From Holacanthus passer (Eukaryota; Chordata; Actinopteri; Pomacanthidae), in NCBI GenBank assembly GCA_025331565.1, contig JAFREQ010000011.1, positions 15,768,001 to 15,832,000 of the forward strand: a DNA stretch of 64,000 nucleotides, in the 5' to 3' direction. Made by a program: the position numbers and the translations under genes. Under the pieces are notes generated by a model. It was not told the DNA's origin and searched no databases. It worked only from the letters and a program-made list of their open reading frames with translations. Numbering within the stretch: the first letter of the stretch is position 1; every line of letters starts with the position of its first letter. Shown one piece after another: positions 38,950-48,858 of the stretch.

Positions 38950-39148
38950 CTTCTGTGGGTGAGGTTTTCAGTCGTTTGCACAGTCCCTCTACGCCCCCGT
39001 AGTCCTCCTGGAGCTTGACCACCGCCTCTGTGCCACGCAGCTCCATGAGCGAGCGCAGCTCCATGAGCGAGCAGCCGAAGCCTGCCGCATGGTTGTCCTC
39101 GTTTCTTTGGTTCTTGGCATAAAAATCGCTGTTGGACATGTCCCCCAT
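38950..39148 (-). CDS. atp2b2: atp2b2 first coding exon (start codon and N-terminus)
   Basis: Coding part 199 nt from ATG at 39148 to the donor GTGAGT, leaving phase 1. Translation begins MGDMSNSDFYAKNQRNEDNH and ends GGVEGLCKRLKTSPTE, residues 1-66. The N-terminus matches the PMCA2 pattern M-G-D-M-x-N-S-D-F-Y-x-K-N-Q-R-N-E closely, whereas human PMCA3 differs. The start is supported by a Kozak context (A at -3, G at +4) and by an in-frame TGA 15 nt upstream (39161-39163). The segment SLMELRSLMELRG comes from a perfect 18-bp tandem duplication at 39036-39071. This part is cytosolic. Confidence 0.96.
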
Positions 39149-39700
39149 GATGTCAGCTTGTCAAGTCAGTTAGATTAGTGTTTCTTATTGCTTATAGATG
39201 AATCAAAAAGCTTGCACAAGAGAGAGATGAGCTCAGTCTCATCCAAAAAAATCCAAAATAGGTATCAAGCAGGCAACAACCAAAAAAGAAAAAAACAATG
39301 CCACTTGTGGGTAAAGTAGGCAGATAGAGAGATTAAAAAGGGGGAAAAAATCCGAGGGGATAAATTGATGAGCAGCTTCGCTGTTTCAGGAGAGACTGTC
39401 AGATATCAGCAGACCCAAAACCATCAAAGAGAAGAAACTGAAGAGGAGAAAGAGCAGCAGAGAACAAGGACAGGAGGGGATGACGAAACACAAGTGGGGA
39501 GCATCCAGGTGAGCGTCGGACAGCCCCAGTGGTCAGGTCCTGAGAAGGGCAATGATGGTGGTTGCAGGTCCTGTAGGTCTCAGGCTCACCACGGCTGCAG
39601 TCCAGACCCGCTCCATGTGTGGCTTCCCATTGCTGCTATTCTGCTGTTGCCTCCGCTGCCTCTCTGTCTCTACATGGTGGTCTTCCCCATCACTGCTACA
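39149..39700 (-). other. atp2b2: probable 5' UTR of atp2b2
   Basis: Sequence directly upstream of the start codon on the gene strand. It has T-rich stretches and an in-frame stop just before the ATG. It could be exonic back to the promoter-like region, or an acceptor could lie within it. Several AGs after T/C-rich runs are possible and I cannot choose one. A 145-codon open frame on the + strand (39365-39802) is mostly repeat-driven. Confidence 0.5.
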
Positions 39701-39708
39701 GAGAGAGA

Positions 39709-39764
<56 letters not shown>
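39699..39764. repeat. (GA)n microsatellite; (TC)n on the gene strand
   Basis: About 27 near-perfect GA units with a short interrupted leader, some 550-620 nt upstream of the start codon. GA/TC tracts are frequent near animal promoters. Confidence 0.97.
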
Positions 39765-39765
<1 letters not shown>

Positions 39766-39947
39766 GAATCCGAGAGATGAATTCAAAGAGGACAGAAGGT
39801 GAGGGAGGAGGAGGGAGAGACACAGAAAGAGAGCACAAGAATGAGCGTTGCGTTATCAGAGCAGGGGTGAATGCAGCGGTAGATGGTGCACGGCTGAAGG
39901 ACAGCCTCTCCTGGCTGCTGCAGTAACTGTGGCTCTGCTGTCTCTAT

Positions 39948-39948
<1 letters not shown>

Positions 39949-39991
<43 letters not shown>

Positions 39992-39993
39992 AA
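39949..39993. repeat. (CTG)~13 trinucleotide repeat; (CAG)~13 on the gene strand
   Basis: Uninterrupted CTG units from 39951 to about 39991. The repeat lies about 0.8 kb upstream of the start codon, in the presumed 5' UTR or promoter. As DNA it reads CAG in the direction of transcription. It is not in a supported coding frame. Confidence 0.97.
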
Positions 39994-40039
39994 CCTCATT
40001 CTGAGGACACAACGACTGACAGAGAGAGGCAGAGAGGAT

Positions 40040-40200
40040 ATGAGAGGGAGGGCGGAGAGAAGAGGATGCTCCTTTCTGGTGCAGAGCGGAGAAGAGTTGT
40101 GCGCGGGCGGGAGGCTGGGGCTGCTCTGACGACAAAGCGGAGAGGCAGCACGTAACGCTGCGCTGTCACAGGGAGGATGGGCTGAGCGGTGGAGGTGCTG
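40040..40200 (-). promoter_or_regulatory. atp2b2: candidate CpG-rich promoter / first exon region
   Basis: Between 40081 and 40200 I count ten CpG dinucleotides, far denser than the surrounding AT-rich DNA. A GC box (GGGCGGG, 40105-40111) and a CACGTA motif near 40150 are present. The position 0.9-1.05 kb upstream of the ATG fits a promoter or noncoding first exon. No TATA box stands out. This is inference from composition; a transcription start cannot be read from the sequence. Confidence 0.45.
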
Positions 40201-40499
40201 CTGCTATCTCACCACTAGTTCTCTCTCGTTCTACAGTAAGTGACCTCTCCGATGCAGTCACTCCATCTCTGTGACCCATCGCTCTAAACTTGTTGTCTTG
40301 AAACGTCTTGCATTAATGATTTCACTCCATGTCTCCCGCCCTCCCACCTGAGAACTACACTCGGCTCAGAGAAGAGATTTCTATGGTGTTGAGGCGTTAC
40401 ACTGCACTGTTGATTAGATTAAGGTCAGTCTGTGACCGGTTTACATCAATTGCAAATAAATTACGTTCATGGTACAAATTTCTTGGTGTTAAAAAAAAC

Positions 40500-40915
40500 T
40501 AGAAACACCACCTTTCGGTTGTGCCTCCGCCAACCAAGTTGTAAAGTTGTAAAAAATCTTTGTCTGTCAGTATCTAACCTAATGTGAAATATGGTTACAA
40601 TCTCCCCTTTTGTTCCTAATTTATGGCACTAAAAAATGAAGTGTAATGAGAAGTGTTTTTTTCAGAACATTCTACACTGTGAAGTTGACCTTTGATTTGG
40701 ATATAAAATGTCATCATGTCATCATTTAATCCTATTAGACATTTGTGTGAAATTTTGTTCATTCTTGAGTGGATGTTTATGGCAGATGTAATAAAATTCC
40801 TTTTCATTCCAGAGATATCGTGTTCATGAGAAGGGGACAGACGGACGGACAGACAGCCCGAAAACATAATGCCTCCAGCCGTGGATGTCACTGGTGCAGA
40901 GGCATAAAAAGCCAA
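40500..40915 (+). repeat. fish repeat ending in GCATAAAAA
   Basis: The left end contains TGCCTCCGCCAACCAAGTTG. The right end has GACGGACGGACAGACAGCCC, then GAAAACATAATGCCTCCAGC and GCAGAGGCATAAAAA. This arrangement belongs to a very common teleost dispersed repeat. Class not known to me. Confidence 0.7.
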
Positions 40916-41427
40916 AAGATGAGCCGTTTTTTTTTTTTTTTATTGAAGCTGTAAATATACACATCAGCTTCATTCAAGAAAGGCCGGGTAATTTCCTCAA
41001 ACTGCTATACACTATAGTTATTAGCAAGTGACTCAAACAGACATTTGATTGTGCCAGAGTATTTTCATTAAAAGGACTCAAAATAAACAACAGTGCTCAG
41101 GTTCACTGTAATAAAGGAAACACCACCCAATGTAAAGCATACTTTTCCTTTAAGTCACCAGTTTCTCATAATCTACCCACCTCCACAAAAACACGTTATA
41201 TCATAATACAATGCACAATGTCACCAATCATTTACATGTGTGCGTCTATTATTAATCAATGACTTCATTGATTCCCAAAGTAAACCTCTGGCTTATAGCT
41301 GCCCTTTATCACTACCCACCCACTCAGGGGGGAGACCTGGAATCAAAGCACTGTTGTATTGTATCATGCTGAACACTGCAGTAAATCAACACTTAAAGCA
41401 CAAAAACTAGCCAGCTATACCAACTTC

Positions 41428-41650
41428 TCAATTCAATTCAATCTTATTTATATAGTGCCAGATCACAACGGAGGTTTTCTCAGGATGCTTTTCATACAAA
41501 TCAGGTCCAGACTTATAGACTTCCTCTATAAGGTCCCAAAGGAGTCATAATGCAGCTATACAGCAACAGAAACATTAAATGTGGGAAGTTTATAGTGGGG
41601 GCCACCTGAAGACTCAGTTATTCAATAAATCAGAGCAAAGAACCAAGGCA
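41428..41650 (+). repeat. 'TTCAATTCAATNTTATTTATATAG' fish repeat
   Basis: It starts TTCAATTCAATCTTATTTAT, then ATAGTGCCAGATCACAACGG and CTTTTCATACAAATCAGGTC. This is a familiar dispersed repeat in percomorph introns. A shorter relative may be at 54995-55065. Confidence 0.7.
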
Positions 41651-42533
41651 GCCAAAACTATAACACCGATAGTATGGCTGGTAACTCCAATTAATCCAAC
41701 TATATCCAACTATATAATAATACAATGAGTGATTTGGGTATTCACTCTTTGGAGATCCACCTTTGCTTTACATTACACACTAAATTCCAATATGTAAAAA
41801 AAGACTGCTTTACATACTAAAAATAATTTGTATTGTATATGGTAAATTGCTTACGTTAAGCTGAAACCTTGTGACTGCTGATGTGACTGCTTGTGTAATC
41901 TGTGACTATCTACATGTTTAAACTACAGCAAGACAATGGAGCTACTCAGTCTTGTGTTTTTAAAGTTGTTTCACCTTGTTGTTGGTGTGCAGTAAAAGTG
42001 TCGTAGACTGGGCAGGGAACATGAACGTGAATACATTATTAATGTCTTTCACAGCTAGGAGACGTTTTGTTGTAAAACCATTGCCGGAGAATAGAAGACA
42101 GATTGACGCTGTGTGTTGCCTGTTTGGAAATAGCAATGGGAATTAACAGAAAGTTGGCAGCAGATAAAACTAAGCTGAGGTAGTGAGCACGCTCAGATTC
42201 TGGGTTCTGGTGGCACACGCTGCTTAAATTAACCACACGGACACAATCAGCAATGGTGTCCAGTTGCAAATACCAAGTGTGGTAATACAGATGGGACTAG
42301 TACCAGACACAATTGTGCGCTCGGGAGCAGTGGGGCACCGACCTTGTCGCAGCAGGGTGGTGAGAGACCCTGCCAACATGTGAATACACATCTGTAACTC
42401 CACAGGAATCAGCCCTGGCTGCTAATAAGCTCCAGCCTTTACTGAAGTGACAACGTTAGACAGCATTGGCAATGTCACCTGGACAGGTGCGACCTGACAA
42501 ACCTGCTAAATATTTCTGTATAGCAGATTAAGG

Positions 42534-43055
42534 CAGGGGTAGAAAGTCACCAAGTACACTCACTCAAGTACCATACTTAAGTACAATTTTGAGGTACTTC
42601 TACTTTACTTGAGTAATTCCATTTTATGCTGCTTTATACTTCTACTTTTCCACTATATTTTGGAGGCAAATATTTAACTTTTCACTCCAGCACATTTACA
42701 GTTTTAGTTACTAGCTACTTTTCTGATTCTAATTATTAAATATAAAATTTAATCAACTAATTAATTTCAAAACATTATTACAGATTGAGATACCCAACAG
42801 TATATATAGTCCCACCTCTTCCAGCTGCAATGTTAAAATGTTGCCTAGGAGTTCATTCTTACACTGTTATAATGCAATGATACAATATTCTGAAAATGGG
42901 CTTTTTGTATAATGAGTAATTTTACTTTTGGTACTCTGAGTATGTTTTGATACTTTAGTAAAGTTTTGAATGTGGGACTTTCACTTGTATGGTATGTCAC
43001 TATGGTATTGGTGCGTTTACTTAAGTAAAACATTTGACTACTTTTTGAACCACTG
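42534..43055 (+). mobile_element. complete hAT-type miniature transposon with 8-bp target duplication
   Basis: A 522-bp element whose ends read CAGGGGTAGAAAGTCACCAA and, on the other strand, CAGTGGTTCAAAAAGTAGTC, giving imperfect terminal inverted repeats. It is flanked by a perfect direct repeat GATTAAGG at 42526-42533 and 43056-43063. CAG/CTG-type termini with an 8-bp target duplication are diagnostic of the hAT superfamily. The interior (CTCAAGTACCATACTTAAGT, GCGTTTACTTAAGTAAAAC) is the very common fish element of this type. There is no transposase, so it must have been moved in trans. Confidence 0.88.
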
Positions 43056-43367
43056 GATTAAGGAGGGTGTTTTTTTCCATCTAAAGATTAATAAGATAAG
43101 ATAATGATATATTGAATAAGACATTACATATTTCAGCTCAGTTGGGTTTTGGATAGTTTCTCCATGTATTAAACAAAAGAGGACAGCACAGGGCAGGACT
43201 GCATCTTCCTCTCTGTTTTTTCTCCAACCTTTTATGCTGCCCCCCTTTCCCACCGATCAGGTCCAATCAATGTTGGCGGTACTCTTTGCGTGCCAAGGCA
43301 GACATCTGTGCCGACCAGATCCTCCAAAACCGTCAAATGAAAGCAAACAAATGCTCTCCCAGGAAAT

Positions 43368-43369
<2 letters not shown>

Positions 43370-43421
<52 letters not shown>
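43370..43421. repeat. (GT)n microsatellite
   Basis: About 26 perfect GT units. Confidence 0.97.
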
Positions 43422-43422
<1 letters not shown>

Positions 43423-44214
43423 CTGAATGGTTAATCAAGAGGCTGGCTGAGGAGAGAAACTACATCAGAGGGACACTGCCTCCATCGCTAGTTATACTGG
43501 TATACCTGAGTAAAGCTGGCTTTCAATCCTGCGAACTTTTCTTCTGCAGCTTATCAGTTAATCAATCACATAATTGGGTAAAATGGAAACCAGCAGGGCT
43601 CTGTGTCCTGTAGCTACTGGATTGAAAACCCACTGCCTTGACGGTTGAGGCTGTTGAATATTTGACCTGACACTTCACAGAAGCCCTGAAGGAGACTGTC
43701 AGCATACTTGCAAACCAATAATGCTGATGATCATAAAAGACAAAATTTAATAAATGTATAATTAGATGCCAAGAGGCCTTACCTTGAGTATTGATTACCA
43801 TTTCTCCAAACACAAACAAAAATGGTTAATTTCGTGTAGCCTCCATAATATATAATATAAGACAGGCTTGAAGGCATAAATTAATTTAACACTAATCCAT
43901 CAGGGAAAGCAGCAACATCAGCAAGCTACACTTTATAATTTATATATTCAAGCTGATAACCTTTCCTGCATGTCATTCTTACATCCTTTCCAATATGTCT
44001 TGCTGAAGGAGAAAAATGTGCGGAGAAATGCAGAATTTCATGACTATTTTAGCGCAGAATGTCTACGCAGCTCCCACCACAACATTTGCTCGTTCTCAAC
44101 TATGTAAGGCGGCGTGTCTCCAACTTCACATTATCGTGTTGGTGATGTAAGTGACTGGCAGCGGCGATGGTGCTGGTGGTGTTATATTCTGCTGGCGTGC
44201 AGCTGCCTATCTTT

Positions 44215-44405
44215 AAATTACGATGACATGCGCAGGAGTGGGAGAGATTGAGATGTGGGAGGGAAATGAGGAGAGAAGAAAATGGGAAGGGGGAGAATGT
44301 AGATAGCAAAAGACAAAAGTTGAAAGACGGAGGAAGACGGAGACGAAAGGAGGGCAAAGCAAAGAAAAAGCTGAGGAAAGGGTAAGATAGAGGTGAAGTG
44401 CGCTG
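44215..44405. repeat. purine-rich block
   Basis: About 190 bp of AG-biased + strand, with GGAAG, GAGAGAAG and GGAGGAAG words. Opposite-strand open frames are artefacts of this bias. Confidence 0.7.
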
Positions 44406-45255
44406 CTGAAGCCTGAGCTGAGGAACTTCAAAGCAAACGGTGTTCTCCTTTTTATAAAATGTAAACACACAGACACACTAACAGGCATGTATGTACACAC
44501 AGAATTGATTTCTTCTTTTCTCGGAAAAGGAGGGCAGCTGCAAGCAGAGCTATTATTGGTGTTTTGTATGTGTTCACAGATAAAGCCATGATGATGGCAT
44601 GGCAGTGTGTGAAAATGGTTCTTCCTCACTGTTAAATAATTTGAACATCAAAGGTTGAGTAACTGTCTTTTCCTCAAATGTTGGTTGATATGGTGCTCTT
44701 CATGACTTGGCTACCATCTTGCAAAAAACCTCTCTCTCCTATATTTCCATCACCGCCACTTCCAATCCTGTCCTTGTACCTGTGTGTCTGTCTGCATACT
44801 GCCCCATCAATCTCTATGCTGTCATCCTGCTTATCTGTCTATCTGTAGCTGACTAAAACACTTCCCTGCTGTTCTTTTCTTCTGTCCACCTCTCTGCCTA
44901 CTTGCCAGTCTGCCTGCATAATCGTTGGCATGCTCCCCATGACTTGACAGCGAGTAATGAGTAACATATGATCAAACACTCAAGGAGAAAGTGTAGATTT
45001 TGCAATAATTAACAGCTTTTTACCTAAAGTGCGAGAACACTTAATTGGACTTTATGAACTTGAACGCCATATGGGATCCATCCACTTTAAAATGCGAAAC
45101 TCTCTGCCAGATGCTAAGACCATCTGACCACCATACTGTACAGTGTTAGCCGTATGACCAAACGACTGAAAAAACACAGAAGGATCAACAAAAAGGGCTA
45201 TTAAAATAAAGCCAATGCAGCATCACCAAACAGTTGTTGTCTGTACAGCTGGAAC

Positions 45256-45760
45256 CAGGCCAATATTCTAACGGCCCATTATTCCAGAAGTTATCCCGTC
45301 AAACACCCACTCGATAACACACACTTAGTATCACCAACTTACATACATAACTTAACTGACTTAACCAATGTAAAAGTAGTTATTTTAACCCAAACCATGA
45401 TCTTTTCTCAAATCTAACCAGTGATGTTGGTGCATAAATCATGTAGTATTGGTGCCTACGTTTAACCTAACCAAACTACGAGGATTTCACAACATCAACC
45501 ACGTGTTTAGGTATGTCACCATAATGACGAAGATCACCAGTGACTTTAGCCCAACTTTACCCTTTCCTGCAATACACTGAGATATTAAAGGCAAGAAACT
45601 CCAGAGAGGGTACTTTCAGAACAACAGGCCTTTAGTAGAGTGGGCTTTTGTTTTCGGGATAACAGGCTGTCAGACAAATGTGTCTGTGGTCCAATGGGAC
45701 ATGTTTTAGATTATTGGGTTTCAGAATGATGGGCCACCAGAACAATGGGTAACTCCATAC
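45256..45760. repeat. possible inverted-repeat element with 'AACCTAACCAAAC' interior
   Basis: The left part CTAACGGCCCATTATTCCAG and the right part CAGAATGATGGGCCACCAGA are imperfect reverse complements about 430 bp apart. Between them is the fish repeat text AACCCAAACCATGATCTTTT and TTTAACCTAACCAAACTACG. It looks like a decayed foldback element, but the limits are uncertain. Confidence 0.5.
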
Positions 45761-48700
45761 ACACCAGAACTTGGGGCATGATATTTTGTAGAATAATTTG
45801 GAAGTAGTGGTAAAGTAACTTTTAAAACCTGTTTTGTTTAATTTACTTTTCAGCATTTATTAACATTTTTTGACTTTCAAATTATTGCTTTTTTCTTTTA
45901 AAAAGAAGATTTTTAGTTAGTGCACATTAAACAGAAATCAAATGTGCTACAATGCCACTGAGCAGCCCTGCAGTACTTCTATTTTTATTATTCTATACTA
46001 TACTATACTATAACAGTGTTGTTATGGGGGCACTGTATATTTTAAAGTGTATCAAAATGGCAGCCTCACTCAATACTTTCTAAAAACGTATACAGTAAAG
46101 TCAACTAATGTTTTATGTTGTCCTGTCTCCTTAATATTTTACAATGATATGATATTAAGCCATTATACTTTTCAGGCTATATTTTCTTTATGTTGTCGAG
46201 AAAAAAAAAACTCCCAACAGGCAGCTTTAGGTAATTGTGTCTTGATGACATCATCATCATCAGTCCCTCTATTCATCTCCAGGACTGACTTGTTCATATT
46301 CACACATTATGGGCAATATAACACCGTGCATTCTCTCTTAGCATCGACTTTACATTCAATTTGAATTTGTCTGTGTATTGTGTCTAGTGATTCATCTGTA
46401 GGGTCTCTCTGTTCAGCTCTGTGATTATAAAGAACAAGTGTTAATGATGAAATGGTGCTCTGGCATAATTGCCGCTTTCTCTTTGATGAAAATTTCCTGG
46501 TCTGACAAGCAGTGGGTAGCTTTCTGTCCTCCACAGTCAAGCCATGCGCATTCTGTCTCAAAATGTCCTTGAGCACAGTGAGGCAGAGCTGAGGTATGAG
46601 CTGTGCCCACTGCACCACCACCAGCAGCAGCAGCACTGGCACACAGCCCCCCCTGCCTGCGACAAAAAGTAGTGCAGGAGACTTCACTGCTGCTCTGTAC
46701 ACCTGCAACTCCCTAAATATCACATTATAATTTCAGATGGCAGGTTTACAAATTCTCATGGGTTTGTATAGTGACATGAAGAGTTTCGTTTGAACAGCTC
46801 ACTGACATAGTCTCAAAAAAAGATTGAAAATATAAGTTTTACAAAGGTAGCATTTACAGCAACTCCCTGTATGTTTCAGCATATATGGAAGGAAGGGGCT
46901 TGCTGCGAGTGTATGTTCCCTGATCACCAAATGATTCTAGTTGTCACAATTTAGAAGGCAGAGATCAAAGATTCCAAAATGAATGCCTACTTTGTGCATG
47001 ACCTAACAACTGTGTGTTTGTGCACATATACATATAATTAGGTGCTGCTTGGAAAGTCTGTTTCTGTGTAAACACATGTTGTGTGTAAGATGCAAAAGCT
47101 ACAAAAAATGTGGGAAATTAAGTGAGAAATATCAGCTGTAGCAGAAGCAGTTGGACAAAGCTCAGGGAATCCCCAAACACACGCAGACACACTTTAGATA
47201 GCAGCTGCATTGCAATACTGCACTGCATTATCCAAAGGCGCATTAACTGACATTGTCTCTGAGGTGAATTGTTATATAACAACCACATGGAGAGCATCCT
47301 TTCAGCCACCATCAGTGCTCTGTAATTGGGTTGAAAGCAGCTGTCATGCTAACTAAGCGCAGCAGACAGAGTCTGACGAGGAAAAAGGTTATTTTGGAAA
47401 CGAAGGCAGGAGTTGGAAAAGGACTGCAGCTCCAACTCATATCAGGCTGAAGAGAATATAAAGCGGAGAGGAAAAAAAAGAAAAGAGCGGAATGAGTCAG
47501 AGAGAAGGGGAAAGAGAAAGAAGCTCATACAAATACACATGTCCATGTGCATGTGTGTGCTTGGTCCATGTCGGCTTATGGGTGGTGAGGGGGTTTTGAA
47601 GAAAAGCCAGGCAACCCCAATAGCTGCAGGGGTTGCTGTGTGTCACTGCAGAGTGAGACTGAGAAGCAAGAAGGTGAGAACTGATGATGATATGCTATAG
47701 CTGTGAGATGACTGGGTTAGAGGATGGAGGACGAGGCACTGAGCGATATACGCCTTTGGTCTAAATAGAGACGCTCTAATGGACCCCGTTTTTCACATCT
47801 ATGAAAAATCCTCTCCTAAAGAGGACAAGTAGTGCCTCAATAATGTGTTAAGTTGTGCCACGACTCGTCTCTCTCTCAGTATCCTCCTTACCTCCACTTG
47901 CCTCCTGTGCTTTTCTGTCTCTGCGGTGTGCACACCAATTCTGGCTTACAGATGTCACCTTTCCCCTCGTCTTGGTCCATTGCTTAGATTCAACCGCTCG
48001 GCCTCTCTCTTCTTCTACTTTCAAAAGAATTCATTAACATTACTGTATTCTATGATAATTTGCAACAAACAACTGCCTTTTTTGTCCTGTCCTGTTGCTG
48101 TCATCAGGAGCTGTATTCTGCTGTACCACCTGAATACCTTGTCCTGGGTGTACTTAGTAAGCAAATGGCATTATACTACGTAAGCAACATTGTGAAGCTG
48201 TGGAGGGAGATGTAGAGTGTAATCCTGTCTGGAGCAGTGATGTGGATGCACATTAACAACTGTAACCAAATAAATACTGGCATTTTATTACCATGCATGT
48301 TTAAATGTAACAAACAAATGTAGCATGAACAAGTAATTATTATTGAAAAACTAACTAACCCAAATGTTGTCAGAACATAATGATCTAATTATGAATAGCA
48401 GTGTAATGTTAGCTTAATAGTGTTGAGGATGCTCTGCTGCTATAACAGGCTCTGTAGGATTTGATTCTGTAAATGAGGAGCAGTTTTACTATGCGCTGAT
48501 GAAGTCTACAATCAAAGTAGACTCCCGGACCAATTCCCCCCCCTGAAGAAGGGCATCTAGCTGTCAATCACCTAACACAGGAACTCAGGGGAGTGGAACC
48601 CTGATAAATTATAAGATTTTGTAGGATAGGGGGAGTGGAACGAAGTGAAATCTTTTTTCTGTTTTTAATGTTTTTCTCTAACGCTTTGCTATTCTGTAGT

Positions 48701-48814
48701 GTTATTAGATTCTTTTTCTGATTAAGAGAGGTCAGTGTATTGGGTGATAGAATGCTATGAATAATAAACAGTGAGAGAGGAATTAAAGTTGATATCAGAA
48801 ACTATTGTAAATTT

Positions 48815-48858
48815 CCCCACTGTGGGACGAATAAAGGTTTATCTTATCTTATTGTTTT
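48815..48858 (-). repeat. inverted (GATAA)n-tailed fish repeat end
   Basis: Read on the minus strand this is GATAAGATAAACCTTTATTC, then GTCCCACAGTGGGGAAATTT, a good match to a common fish repeat tail also present near 34440. Confidence 0.75.

Noticed and set aside
39365..39802. 145-codon open frame on the + strand overlapping the presumed 5' UTR
   Set aside because: Much of it is Glu-Arg repeat from the GA microsatellite. It is antisense to atp2b2, with no homology recognised.
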